Origin: Thermoflavifilum aggregans
Lineage (GTDB): Bacteria; Bacteroidota; Bacteroidia; Chitinophagales; Chitinophagaceae
Assembly (NCBI RefSeq): GCF_002797735.1
Contig: NZ_PGFG01000001.1
Location: 806,001-870,000, forward strand
Length of the DNA: 64,000 bases
Direction: 5' to 3'
Shown: positions 45,190-54,285 of the stretch, one piece after another
Layout: each line of letters opens with the position of its first letter
How positions within the stretch are numbered: position 1 is the first letter of the stretch
The notes under the pieces: model-generated
What the model was told of the DNA's origin: nothing
What the model saw: the letters and a program-made list of their open reading frames with translations, nothing else
Database searches by the model: none
Program-made: the position numbers and the translations under genes

Positions 45190-46533
45190 TCAACTTTGTG
45201 TATGCTGTTGCAGATGGTTGAGCATATCAAGCACTTTTTCCTGTTTTAATATCAGATATCCAAGCCTGTCCTGCGATATTCCTTCTCTTAAATGATAATT
45301 GAACTGAAATTTACCTTCTTCCATCTGTACTTCAAAATAGCGAAATTGAATATTGCCGGAGGATTTTAATTGTTCGGCAATTTCATACAAATGCGTGGAT
45401 AAAATAAACAAACTGTCGCGCACCGAAGCGAGTCCTCGTATAACAGCTACTGAGCAATTTCTGGCATCATCCACATTGGTGCCTTTAAATAGTTCATCAA
45501 TAAGTACCAGCCAGTATTTCCCATGCTGAATTTTTTCAATGGTGTTTTTGATGCGATGCACTTCATTGTAAAAATAACTCTTGCCATGAATGATATCATC
45601 ATCCACATGAATATTCGTCAGCATCCCGTCAAACAAACTCAGTTCCATTTCATAGGCAGGAACACCCATACCGATGTGCGCCAGAAAAACAGCAATACCT
45701 ATTGCCTTGATAAGTGTACTTTTACCGGCCATGTTGGCACCGGTTAGAAAAAGAAAATTTTGCTCGCGACTCAATTGCAGATCATTTCTCACCGGCTGTT
45801 TCAGCAATGGATGGAATATACCCTTTACTTTCAGAAACGGTGGTTGCGCAGATGTAAATACAGGTATCACCAAATCATAGGTTTTCATGGCTTTTGCCAT
45901 GGCATACCATGCATCCAGGTGGGCGTATAAACGCATCAGTTCCTGCAGGCGGGATCTGAAATAACGCCTTGCTGTTTCATGTGCTTGTAATACTACTCTT
46001 ACTGGTGTGCGGGAATGAAAAGGATGATTGAATGCTGAAGCTTCTGGAAGAGAAAGCACCTGTTTCATGGATTGCAGCACGTTGGCAAGCTGGCGGGGGG
46101 TGGATGGTTTCAGCAGAAGCTGTACCAGATACTGACATCCTCTGATCAGATCAGCCACGTGAGAAAGAGCAAAACATAAATAGGAGTAATCGCTTTTTCT
46201 CAATGTATGAAACCAAAGATGCTGGAAGAATCCGGACAGTGGATTATTACCGGGTTTATCGGTATCAATACGCGCATTCAGATATTCTTCAATCATTACA
46301 ATGGTGCCGTTTGTTACCGGATGTTCCCATTGATGTATGTGTTGAAAAATAAATTGTACAATTTCCTGAACAGCATGTATTTCTTCTATGCTTTTCAATG
46401 GATGAAGAAATATACGTCTCAGCTCAGCTTGTCCAACACTGGTACGCGTAAAATCCAGATGATGAAAAAGAGAAGATTCTTCATCTGCATAAAATATGGA
46501 CAGATCCTGATATGTGGTTTTATCGATTTCCAT
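45190..46533 (-). CDS. MutS-family ATPase lacking mismatch-recognition domains
   Basis: A 447-residue MutS relative with the lever/core region (about 1-250) and the C-terminal ATPase: Walker A GANMAGKS at 265-272, Walker B VLIDELFKGTN and the following STHLYEIAEQL. The mismatch-binding domain I and connector domain of MutS are absent, and there is no Smr domain, so it is not MutS or MutS2. It may act in recombination; the role is unknown. It lies 18 bases after pyrC and 66 before yifB on the same strand. Confidence 0.88.
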   Translation of the reverse strand: MEIDKTTYQDLSIFYADEESSLFHHLDFTRTSVGQAELRRIFLHPLKSIEEIHAVQEIVQFIFQHIHQWEHPVTNGTIVMIEEYLNARIDTDKPGNNPLSGFFQHLWFHTLRKSDYSYLCFALSHVADLIRGCQYLVQLLLKPSTPRQLANVLQSMKQVLSLPEASAFNHPFHSRTPVRVVLQAHETARRYFRSRLQELMRLYAHLDAWYAMAKAMKTYDLVIPVFTSAQPPFLKVKGIFHPLLKQPVRNDLQLSREQNFLFLTGANMAGKSTLIKAIGIAVFLAHIGMGVPAYEMELSLFDGMLTNIHVDDDIIHGKSYFYNEVHRIKNTIEKIQHGKYWLVLIDELFKGTNVDDARNCSVAVIRGLASVRDSLFILSTHLYEIAEQLKSSGNIQFRYFEVQMEEGKFQFNYHLREGISQDRLGYLILKQEKVLDMLNHLQQHTQS

Positions 46534-46551
46534 GCAAATGATACAATATCA

Positions 46552-47895
46552 TTATCGGTTAAACATAAGTCTTTGTCCCATTTGTGCTTCGTTAAATTTT
46601 CCCTCTGCATAGGCCAGATGCCCGCTTACAAAAGTATGGGTGATGCGTGCAGGGAAGCTGTGTGATTCAAATGGGCTCCATTTGCATTTGTAATATAAAT
46701 GCTGTTGATCAACTGGTGTATGGCTTTTCATATCCACGATAACTGCATCTGCAAAATAGCCTTCCCGCACAAATCCTCTTTCGCGCACCTGAAAACAAAT
46801 GGCCGGATGGTGACACATTTTTTCGACAATTTTTTCCAGCGATATTTTTCCTTGCTGATAATATTCCAGCATAAGCAGCAAGCCATGTTGTACCAATGGC
46901 AGTCCGGCAGGAGCCTGCAGGTAGGGTTGTTGTTTTTCTTCCCATGTATGAGGTGCATGATCGGTGGCAATCACATCAATGCGTCCTTCCAGCAAAGCCT
47001 GCCACAGCGCTTCCCGATGATGGGCTGCTTTAATAGCCGGATTGCATTTGATGAGATTACCCAATCTGGGATATGCATCGGCAGTGAAATGCAGATGATG
47101 TACGCAAACTTCGGCTGTGATTTGTTTTTCGGCCAGAGGAATATCGGCTGTAAACAATTTCATTTCATCGGCTGTGGTGAGATGCAGGATATGCAGGCGC
47201 GTACCATATCGTTTTGCCAGAGAAACGGCAAAGGATGAGGAGCGCAAGCATACTTCTTCATTGCGGATCCAGGGATGATCGGCTGCGGTTAAAGCCTCGC
47301 CTTTCTGTGTTTTGGCCATTTGCAGTCGCTGCCTGATTAGTGATTCATCTTCGCAATGAGTGGCAATGGGTAGCTCGCAGTTAGCAAATATTTGTTCAAG
47401 TGTAGGGATATCATCCACAAGTAATTCACCGGTGGATGAGCCCATGAAAATTTTCAAACCACATATTTCATGGCGATGGGCATTGAGTCGTGCTATCTCT
47501 TCCGGATGATGATTGGCAGCTCCCAGGTAAAAGGAATAATTGGCAAGTGAATACCTGGCAGCAATCTCATATTTCTGCTGCAGCAGTTCTAGCGTAACGG
47601 CAGGTGGATAGGTATTGGGCATTTCCATATAACTGGTTACTCCACCAGCGACAGCTGCGCGTGATTCCGTGTAGATAGTGGCTTTGTGGGTATATCCCGG
47701 CTCACGGAAATGCACCTGGTCATCGATTACACCGGGCAGCAGATATTTGCCCGCACCATTGATTTCGGTTACCTGGGTTTTTACCTGGATGTGAGGAGCA
47801 ATTTTTTCAAAACGTTCTCCTTCAATCAGTACATCGGTTGGCACTATTTTCCCTTCATTAACAAGTAGAATGTCCTTGATCAGATATCTTTGCAT
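46552..47895 (-). CDS. pyrC: dihydroorotase (class I)
   Basis: The third enzyme of pyrimidine synthesis, cyclising carbamoyl aspartate to dihydroorotate. The 447-residue protein has DDQVHFREPG, where the first His of the usual metal HxH motif is Gln; from memory the Porphyromonas gingivalis enzyme has the same change. Other metal-site residues appear in ATHCED, HILHLTT and ATDHAPH. ATG 47895 is used. A promoter element for the gene on the other strand lies inside its first four codons. Confidence 0.93.
   Translation of the reverse strand: MQRYLIKDILLVNEGKIVPTDVLIEGERFEKIAPHIQVKTQVTEINGAGKYLLPGVIDDQVHFREPGYTHKATIYTESRAAVAGGVTSYMEMPNTYPPAVTLELLQQKYEIAARYSLANYSFYLGAANHHPEEIARLNAHRHEICGLKIFMGSSTGELLVDDIPTLEQIFANCELPIATHCEDESLIRQRLQMAKTQKGEALTAADHPWIRNEEVCLRSSSFAVSLAKRYGTRLHILHLTTADEMKLFTADIPLAEKQITAEVCVHHLHFTADAYPRLGNLIKCNPAIKAAHHREALWQALLEGRIDVIATDHAPHTWEEKQQPYLQAPAGLPLVQHGLLLMLEYYQQGKISLEKIVEKMCHHPAICFQVRERGFVREGYFADAVIVDMKSHTPVDQQHLYYKCKWSPFESHSFPARITHTFVSGHLAYAEGKFNEAQMGQRLMFNR
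47885..47892 (+). promoter_or_regulatory. -7 promoter element (TATCTTTG) for the outer-membrane barrel gene, inside pyrC
   Basis: An exact TAnnTTTG match on the plus strand, 51 bases before ATG 47944. It lies across the first codons of pyrC on the other strand. Confidence 0.5.
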
Positions 47896-47943
47896 GTGAT
47901 AAAAATAAAGAAACATTTACATTCCTCAATCTGTCGTTACGCT

Positions 47944-49647
47944 ATGCAGCATCTTCCGCGCATTCTTCTCCGACCTGTAACCTGTTTGCTCTTACTGGTT
48001 GCCCTGATATTATGCAATGACAGGATTCATGCACAATCTACTGAAATTCCCCTGCATCAGCTAGCCTATCATGAAGCTGATCGTCTGGAAATATTGTCGG
48101 GCAGGCTTCCGGGAACATATTCCAGTTTTGTGAAGCCTTATGCTGCATCAGCCCTGATACCTTTTGTACAACAGGTTGATTCGCAATTGAACCATCAACT
48201 TTCTTCAGTGGATCGTTATACCATCGGTCAGTTGTACACTGATTTTCCTGAATGGCTGAATGATTCCACTTTAGCAGAAAAAAGCCGGCAACCTGTGTGG
48301 AAGCATTTCTATACATCGCCTGCCTATCTGTTTCAATATAAAAGTCCCGACCTGTATTTTACCATCAATCCGGTATTGCTCCTGCAGGCAGGCAAAGAAG
48401 CGCATGACGGAGATTTTCTTTTTATCAATACCCGTGGCCTGGAGATGAAAGGTCGGCTGGCAAATAAGATTGGATTTTATTCTTTTTTGTCGGATAATCA
48501 GGAAAGACCTCCGTTGTTTGTGCAGCAATGGATTCAGGATTACAAAGCCGTACCTGGCATGGGATTTTACAAATCATACAAGGGCAATGGTGTGGATTAT
48601 ATCCATGCAACAGGATATATTTCTTTTAATGTCACAAAGTTTATTGATGTGGATTTCGGATATGGTAAGAACTTTCTGGGTGATGGTTTCCGCAGTTTAT
48701 TCCTGAGTGATTTTTCCAATGATTATCTGTATCTGAAACTGAACACCAATGTATGGCGATTGCATTATTACAATTTGTTTGCTGAATTAACCTCACAGTT
48801 TAATCCGGACAGTGATTATCTGCGACCCAAAAAATACATGGCGTTGCACGACCTTAGCATGGATATAACACGATGGTTAAATGTAGGTGTATTTGAAAGC
48901 GTGATTTTTTCCCGACCGGATCATTTTGATTTTCAGTACCTGAATCCGGTTATTTTTTATCGTTCGGTAGAACAGCAGCTGGGCAGTCCGGATAAGGCTC
49001 ATGTGGGTTTTCATGCAAAGGCCGATGTAGCCCATCACTGGCAGTTTTACGGACAATTTCTGTTTGATGAGTTGCGTATCAGCCAGTTTCTCAGCCATGA
49101 CGGCTGGTGGGGTAACAAGTGGGCTGCACAGCTGGGGGCAAAATATATCAATGCTTTCGGAATAAGCAATCTGGATTTACAGGGCGAAATGAATATTGTG
49201 CGGCCTTATACCTATACGCATAGTGACACCATTACCAATTACACGAATTACAATCAGCCGTTGGCCGACCCGATGGGAGCCAATTTCAGGGAGTTTATTG
49301 GCATCGCTCGTTATCAGCCCGTTCCCAGATGGGTATTGCAGGGGCAGCTTTTATTTGTGCAGCAGGGACGCGACAGTGGGAATGTAAACTGGGGCAGTGA
49401 TATTTTCAAAAGTTATTATACCCGTCAACAGGACTACAATAACCGTATCGGGCAAGGGTTGGATGCAAAAATTGCCAGCCTGAATCTGACACTTTCCTAC
49501 GAACTTAAATACCATCTTTATTTGGATCTTTCATATCTGTACCGCAAAACAGGTGGTGTGTATTTCAGTTACTACCCGCAAGCCAATACCAGTTTTGTAA
49601 GCCTTGCTCTGCGATGGAATATCGCGCGAAGGACCTATGATTTTTAG
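47944..49647 (+). CDS. outer-membrane beta-barrel protein (Wzi/RemB-like)
   Basis: A 567-residue exported protein. A signal peptide (about 1-31) is followed by a region rich in alternating aromatic and polar residues typical of outer-membrane beta strands, with a final strand ending WNIARRTYDF. Segments such as FGYGKNFLGDGFRSLFLSDF recall the capsule-assembly Wzi fold and the gliding protein RemB. If RemB-like, it would fit with PorX in a gliding/T9SS bacterium, but the match is only by appearance. A terminator and then rplI (opposite strand) follow. Confidence 0.72.
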   Translation: MQHLPRILLRPVTCLLLLVALILCNDRIHAQSTEIPLHQLAYHEADRLEILSGRLPGTYSSFVKPYAASALIPFVQQVDSQLNHQLSSVDRYTIGQLYTDFPEWLNDSTLAEKSRQPVWKHFYTSPAYLFQYKSPDLYFTINPVLLLQAGKEAHDGDFLFINTRGLEMKGRLANKIGFYSFLSDNQERPPLFVQQWIQDYKAVPGMGFYKSYKGNGVDYIHATGYISFNVTKFIDVDFGYGKNFLGDGFRSLFLSDFSNDYLYLKLNTNVWRLHYYNLFAELTSQFNPDSDYLRPKKYMALHDLSMDITRWLNVGVFESVIFSRPDHFDFQYLNPVIFYRSVEQQLGSPDKAHVGFHAKADVAHHWQFYGQFLFDELRISQFLSHDGWWGNKWAAQLGAKYINAFGISNLDLQGEMNIVRPYTYTHSDTITNYTNYNQPLADPMGANFREFIGIARYQPVPRWVLQGQLLFVQQGRDSGNVNWGSDIFKSYYTRQQDYNNRIGQGLDAKIASLNLTLSYELKYHLYLDLSYLYRKTGGVYFSYYPQANTSFVSLALRWNIARRTYDF

Positions 49648-49652
49648 ACATG

Positions 49653-49680
49653 AAAAAAGCTGCATGTGAAATGCAGCTTT
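49653..49680 (-). terminator. terminator of the rpsF-rpsR-rplI operon
   Basis: Arms 49656-49665 and 49671-49680 form a perfect 10-bp stem with a five-base loop. Read leftward it ends in six T residues, 26 bases after the rplI stop. Rightward it has only TTT then C, so it is mainly a leftward terminator. Confidence 0.82.
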
Positions 49681-49705
49681 CGATTGAAGACTATTACAGC
49701 TTTAT

Positions 49706-50152
49706 TTATTCGGCTACAACTTCAAATTGTACATCTACCTCGTTGCCTTTGCCAAAATCAATGCGGGCAGTATACACACCCAGTTCCTTTACTTCTTCCA
49801 GCAGGTGAATACGCCTGCGGTCTATTTCATATCCTTTCTGGGATTTGATGGCCTGCGCAATTTGTACAGGTGTTACAGAGCCAAATATTTTTCCACTGGT
49901 ACCCACCTTGGCTCCGATTCGCAACGGGGAGGCCTGAAGCGCTTCTTTTACCTGGGCTATGGTGGCCAGCAAGGCTTCTTCCTTGCGGCGTTCGGCTTTT
50001 TTGCGCTGCTCCAGTTGTTTCAGGTTCGAAGGATTAGCTTCTACAGCGAGTTTGCGGGGAATGAGAAAATTGCGGCCATATCCGTCTTTTACCGTCACCA
50101 GATCATGTTGATGTCCCAGGTTTTCTACGTCTTGCAACAGGATCACTTGCAT
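49706..50152 (-). CDS. rplI: 50S ribosomal protein L9
   Basis: L9 binds 23S rRNA near the L1 stalk and spans to a neighbouring ribosome. The 148-residue protein has the N-terminal domain MQVILLQDVENLGHQHDLV, with KDGYGRNFLIPRKLA, a long connecting helix rich in Lys/Glu/Ala and the C-terminal domain. Last gene of rpsF-rpsR-rplI, 24 bases after rpsR. Confidence 0.98.
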   Translation of the reverse strand: MQVILLQDVENLGHQHDLVTVKDGYGRNFLIPRKLAVEANPSNLKQLEQRKKAERRKEEALLATIAQVKEALQASPLRIGAKVGTSGKIFGSVTPVQIAQAIKSQKGYEIDRRRIHLLEEVKELGVYTARIDFGKGNEVDVQFEVVAE

Positions 50153-50176
50153 AGGAAATGCGCTTTTTAAAAGGAA

Positions 50177-50446
50177 TTATTTCAGCATATCAGTTACATA
50201 GGGAAGCAATGCCATCTGGCGGGCTTTTTTTACGGCCGTTGCCAGTTTCCGCTGATACTTCAGGGAATTGCCGGTAATGCGGCGGGGAAGCAACTTCCCC
50301 TGCTCGTTCAGAAACTTTTTCAGAAATTCTGCGTCTTTATAATCAATGTATTTGATACCCAATTTTTTGAAACGGCAATATTTTTTCTGCCTTTTTTCAA
50401 TGCGGGTAGCAGTCAGATATTTGATCTCAGGTTGTTTGGTCGCCAT
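50177..50446 (-). CDS. rpsR: 30S ribosomal protein S18
   Basis: S18 pairs with S6 on the 30S platform. The 89-residue protein has the conserved [19 protein letters not shown] and [22 protein letters not shown] segments. It has a single cysteine in the N-terminal part, so no zinc site. Twelve bases separate it from rpsF and 24 from rplI. Confidence 0.98.
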   Translation of the reverse strand: MATKQPEIKYLTATRIEKRQKKYCRFKKLGIKYIDYKDAEFLKKFLNEQGKLLPRRITGNSLKYQRKLATAVKKARQMALLPYVTDMLK

Positions 50447-50458
50447 AGTCGTGAATAA

Positions 50459-50827
50459 TTAGGCATTCAGGTTATCAAATTCTTTTTGAATGGCATTTTG
50501 CTGAATTCCAGCTCTGCGCTTGGCGTTGTATTCTACCGCATATTTGTCCAGGCGGGTAATCATGTGTCGCATGACCTGTTCGTCGCGGTTCAGCTGAACG
50601 GTAAGCCTGGCATTGAGGTCGGATGGCGCCTGATATTCCAGCACCCAGTAAAGACCGGTTGTCTTTTTCTGGATGGGATACGCCAGTGATCTGAGTCCCC
50701 AGGGTTCCTGATGGACAATGACACCGCCATTTTCCTGGATAAAATCCACATACTTCTTCTGCATGGCAGCATACTCCTCATCAGAAAGAATCGGGGTGAA
50801 GATCACCATCAATTCATAGTTGTTCAT
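50459..50827 (-). CDS. rpsF: 30S ribosomal protein S6
   Basis: S6, the S18 partner on the 30S platform. The 122-residue protein begins MNNYELMVIFTPILSDEEY and has the ferredoxin-like fold segments WGLRSLAYPIQKKTTGLYWV. A second ATG one codon earlier is possible. The leader between promoter and start is only about 25 bases, too short for a large S6:S18-binding leader RNA of the kind known in other bacteria. No ssb gene lies between rpsF and rpsR. Confidence 0.98.
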   Translation of the reverse strand: MNNYELMVIFTPILSDEEYAAMQKKYVDFIQENGGVIVHQEPWGLRSLAYPIQKKTTGLYWVLEYQAPSDLNARLTVQLNRDEQVMRHMITRLDKYAVEYNAKRRAGIQQNAIQKEFDNLNA

Positions 50828-50856
50828 CATACCAATGTTTAATGAATTTGGGAGTG

Positions 50857-50888
50857 CAAAGATAGGAGAATTTATGAAACCATACCAA
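50857..50888 (-). promoter_or_regulatory. promoter of the rpsF operon (TTG-N21-TATCTTTG)
   Basis: On the minus strand TTG (50886-50888) and TATCTTTG (50857-50864) are 21 bases apart, matching the Bacteroidota -33/-7 layout. It lies 29 bases before ATG 50827. Confidence 0.72.
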
Positions 50889-50940
50889 GACAATCTGTCA
50901 GCATCCGGCCGTGGCATAGGGTTTGAAAACCGGCAAATCG

Positions 50941-50948
50941 TAGTTTTG
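50941..50948 (+). promoter_or_regulatory. -7 promoter element (TAGTTTTG) before htpG
   Basis: An exact TAnnTTTG match, 20 bases before the htpG ATG. A TTTG lies 15 bases upstream, shorter than the usual spacing. No heat-shock-type operator is recognised. Confidence 0.5.
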
Positions 50949-50968
50949 CCTGCTAAACCCAGATTGCT

Positions 50969-52819
50969 ATGCAAAAAGGTCAGATACGCGTCCACACAGA
51001 GAATATTTTTCCTATCATCAAAAAATTTCTCTACTCCGAACATGAGATTTTTCTGCGGGAACTGATCAGCAATGCAGTGGATGCTACCCAGAAACTGAAA
51101 ATGTTGGCTAACAGCGGCGAATGTAAAGGAGAGCTTGGAACGCTTGACATAGAAGTGAAGCTCGATGCGGCTCAGCGCACGATTACAATTTCAGACCGGG
51201 GCATTGGCATGACGGCTGAGGAAGTAGATCGGTACATTAATCAGGTGGCTTTTTCCAGTGCGGAAGAATTTCTTAGTAAATACAAGGGAGATGGCGCATC
51301 TATCATTGGCCATTTCGGACTGGGTTTTTATTCGGCATTTATGGTAAGTGAGCGGGTTGAAATTGTGACCCGTTCCTATCGGGAAGGAGCGCCGGCTGTG
51401 CGCTGGGTATGCGATGGAAGCCCCGAATTTACCCTGGAGAAGGCTGAAAGGCCCTGGCGGGGGACTGACGTCATTCTGCATCTTCATGAAGACAGTCTTG
51501 AATTTCTGGAGCCAGAACGCATCCGGGCTATTTTGCTGAAATATTGCCGTTTCCTGCCGGTGCCGATTTATTTCGAAGGAAAGCAAATCAACAACACCGA
51601 ACCTATTTGGATCAAAAGGCCTTCAGAGCTTACGTCGCAGGATTACCAGAAATTCTACAAAGAGCTATATCCTCACTACGATCCTCCATTATTCTGGATT
51701 CATCTGCATGTGGATTATCCGTTTCATCTGAATGGAGTATTGTATTTTCCCAAAATCACCCGCAGCTTCGATATTCAGAAAGACCGCATCAGCCTGTATT
51801 GCAATCAGGTGTTTGTGACGGATGAAGTGAAGGATATTGTGCCCGAGTTTTTAATGCTTTTGCATGGTGTGATTGATTCTCCTGATATTCCGTTAAATGT
51901 AAGCCGCAGCTATTTGCAGGGCGATCCCAATGTGCGTAAAATCAACAGCCATATCACCAAAAAAGTAGCCGATAAACTGGAAGAAATCTTCAAGCAGGAT
52001 CGCAAAGAGCTGGAAGAAAAATGGGAAAATATCGGGCTGTTTGTGAAATATGGGATGATGACCGACGATAAGTTCCGGGAAAGGGCACAGGCTTTTCTGC
52101 TTATGCAGGACGCTTTTGCTCCGGCAAGCTGGTACACCCTAGCCGAATACCGGGAAAAAGCTGCACCCTTGCAAACCAATCAGGATCAAAAGCTGGTAAT
52201 CCTGTATACAACAGATCCGGATCAACAATACAGCTATCTGCAGGCTGCACGTGATAGGGGATATATAGTGGTGAAACTCGATTCCATCATCGATGCAGCT
52301 TTTATTCAGGCGATGGAAGAAAAATGGGAGGATGTGGTATTTACGCGTGTGGATGCCGATATACCGGAACGGCTTATCAGGCGGGATGAGAGTTCTCACA
52401 GTGTGCTTACTGCGCAGCAGGAAGCCAAACTGAAAGAGCTGTTTGCCAAAGAAGTACCGGATCCGGCTTATCGGGTTGAGCTGAAGGGGCTTTCTCCGGA
52501 GACTCAGCCTGTAATTGCTACCCGGCCAGAGATGAGTCGCCGGCTAAAAGAAATGGCCTCCATGAGCGGACAGGCAGCCAGCTGGTATGGACGCATGCCG
52601 GATGAGCTGGTGCTTACCGTGAATACCAACCATCCGATTTACCAGCAGATTTTACAGGAACAAAATGAAGAGCAGCAGCGGAAAATGATCCGCAACCTGG
52701 CTGATCTGGCCCTTTTGTCGCAACAGATGCTCAACGGGGAAGCTTTGAATCGATTCATTCATCGCAGCATTGAACTGATGAGTGGCATAAAAAAATCGTC
52801 CATCATTTTGCCTTCCTGA
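50969..52819 (+). CDS. htpG: molecular chaperone HtpG (Hsp90)
   Basis: Bacterial Hsp90, 616 residues. The N-terminal GHKL ATPase shows ELISNAVDATQKL, the nucleotide-binding DRGIGM and GHFGLGFYSAFM; the middle and C-terminal dimerisation domains follow in order. It is slightly shorter than E. coli HtpG (624). The start MQKGQIRVHTENIFPIIK is standard. It is divergent from rpsF and convergent with the permease gene, 13 bases apart. Confidence 0.97.
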   Translation: MQKGQIRVHTENIFPIIKKFLYSEHEIFLRELISNAVDATQKLKMLANSGECKGELGTLDIEVKLDAAQRTITISDRGIGMTAEEVDRYINQVAFSSAEEFLSKYKGDGASIIGHFGLGFYSAFMVSERVEIVTRSYREGAPAVRWVCDGSPEFTLEKAERPWRGTDVILHLHEDSLEFLEPERIRAILLKYCRFLPVPIYFEGKQINNTEPIWIKRPSELTSQDYQKFYKELYPHYDPPLFWIHLHVDYPFHLNGVLYFPKITRSFDIQKDRISLYCNQVFVTDEVKDIVPEFLMLLHGVIDSPDIPLNVSRSYLQGDPNVRKINSHITKKVADKLEEIFKQDRKELEEKWENIGLFVKYGMMTDDKFRERAQAFLLMQDAFAPASWYTLAEYREKAAPLQTNQDQKLVILYTTDPDQQYSYLQAARDRGYIVVKLDSIIDAAFIQAMEEKWEDVVFTRVDADIPERLIRRDESSHSVLTAQQEAKLKELFAKEVPDPAYRVELKGLSPETQPVIATRPEMSRRLKEMASMSGQAASWYGRMPDELVLTVNTNHPIYQQILQEQNEEQQRKMIRNLADLALLSQQMLNGEALNRFIHRSIELMSGIKKSSIILPS

Positions 52820-52832
52820 GGAGGATTGATAT

Positions 52833-54107
52833 TTATTCGTAACGCAAGGCCACGATGGGATCAAGCCGGGCCGCCTTCATAGCCGGATAAACTCCGGCCA
52901 GCAGGCCTACTGCCGCGCATAAGGCTATGGCTCCGCCAATCCAAAGCCACGGTACGATGAAACCGGCGTGCAACAACAACGACACCAGGTTACCGATGGC
53001 AATGCCAAACACAATGCCCAGTGCTCCCCCTAAAAGACTGATCAGAATGGATTCATACAAAAACTGATTGCGAATAACAATCGCTGTAGCCCCAATGGCC
53101 TTGCTTACACCGATTTCGCGGGTACGTTCGGCTACGGCCACCAGCATGATATTCATCAGTCCGATAATGGAACCCAGCAGGGTAATCAACCCTACGCCGA
53201 ATGTGAGGAAACGCACCTTTTTCAAGCTGCCAAACAGCATATCGGCAAGCGTATCGCTGCGCGTGATATAGAAATTGTCAGCTTCATTTAAAGCCAGATG
53301 CCTGACGAGGCGGAAGGTACCCGTAGCTTCATCAATAGCTGTATTCAGCAGGGCGATCTGCGGCACCATCACGCCGATCTGAAAGGAACTGTTGCTGCTG
53401 ATCGTGTAAACACGGCGCACATTGTTGAGCGGAAGAATTACCAGATTGTCTGCACTGAAAATACCCGTGTTTCCGACCGATTTCATCACACCCACTACCC
53501 GATATTTTACCATGCCGATGCGGATATCTTTTCCAATGGCTTGTGAAGGTTTTGAACCAAATAATTTCTGGGCGATATCATGCCCGATGACAGCCACATT
53601 GGCACCGCTTTGCAATTCATCGGGATTCAGATTTCGGCCTGCATCAAAATCAAATCCGTTGATCTTGACATAATTTTCATCAGCCCCCATGACCGTTACG
53701 TTGGGATTGGTTTTTTGATCTTCAAAATATACCGTAGCGGTGCCTGATGCCCGGTAGGAAATGCTTACAACAGCGGGAAAACGGAAGCGTTGTTTAAAAG
53801 CCAAAGCCTGGTCGTAGGTGATGGGTTGGTTGCGGTTGGATGTTTTCACTTTTTGTTTGGTGGAGCCTTTTTGGACCTGCTGGCTTCCCCCGAAAAAAAT
53901 GCGCATTTCCCAGCTGCGAATCACAAAGCCGTTGGCGCCCATCCTTGCAAAATTGTTGTAGATGGAGGTACGAATACTTTCGATGGCTGTGATAATTCCC
54001 ACCAGAGCAGTAATACCCAGGGCAATAATGGCAATGGTAAGTCCGGTACGCAGCCGGTTACCTTTTACAGAACGAAAGGCCAGGAACAGGTTATCTGAAA
54101 ATTGCAT
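52833..54107 (-). CDS. MacB/FtsX-type ABC transporter permease
   Basis: A 424-residue permease of the MacB/LolC-like family: one N-terminal helix (about 20-44), a large periplasmic MacB-PCD domain (about 45-285), then three helices around 290-415 with the conserved AVAERTREIGVSKAIGATA segment. No ABC ATPase gene is adjacent, so the partner must be encoded elsewhere. It may export a peptide or lipoprotein or act in envelope maintenance. A strong hairpin separates it from the upstream TPR gene. Confidence 0.9.
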   Translation of the reverse strand: MQFSDNLFLAFRSVKGNRLRTGLTIAIIALGITALVGIITAIESIRTSIYNNFARMGANGFVIRSWEMRIFFGGSQQVQKGSTKQKVKTSNRNQPITYDQALAFKQRFRFPAVVSISYRASGTATVYFEDQKTNPNVTVMGADENYVKINGFDFDAGRNLNPDELQSGANVAVIGHDIAQKLFGSKPSQAIGKDIRIGMVKYRVVGVMKSVGNTGIFSADNLVILPLNNVRRVYTISSNSSFQIGVMVPQIALLNTAIDEATGTFRLVRHLALNEADNFYITRSDTLADMLFGSLKKVRFLTFGVGLITLLGSIIGLMNIMLVAVAERTREIGVSKAIGATAIVIRNQFLYESILISLLGGALGIVFGIAIGNLVSLLLHAGFIVPWLWIGGAIALCAAVGLLAGVYPAMKAARLDPIVALRYE

Positions 54108-54218
54108 AGGCTATGCGGCATTCACGTGAATAAAATTAGAAAAAAATACCTCAGTTAAAGGCTGAAAAGGTTTGAATGGCAGACTGTCCTGCCAAACGGC
54201 AATCCAGGCTGATGAGCC

Positions 54219-54256
54219 AAAAACAACCCCCTTCTTCATGGGGAAGAAGGGGGTTG
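54219..54256 (-). terminator. terminator after the TPR gene
   Basis: Arms 54224-54237 and 54243-54256 make a perfect 14-bp stem with a five-base loop, the strongest hairpin in the window. Leftward it ends in five T residues. It lies 29 bases after the stop of the TPR gene and well before the permease start. Confidence 0.9.
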
Positions 54257-54285
54257 AAAAATCTATATCGTGTGGATCAAACTCG

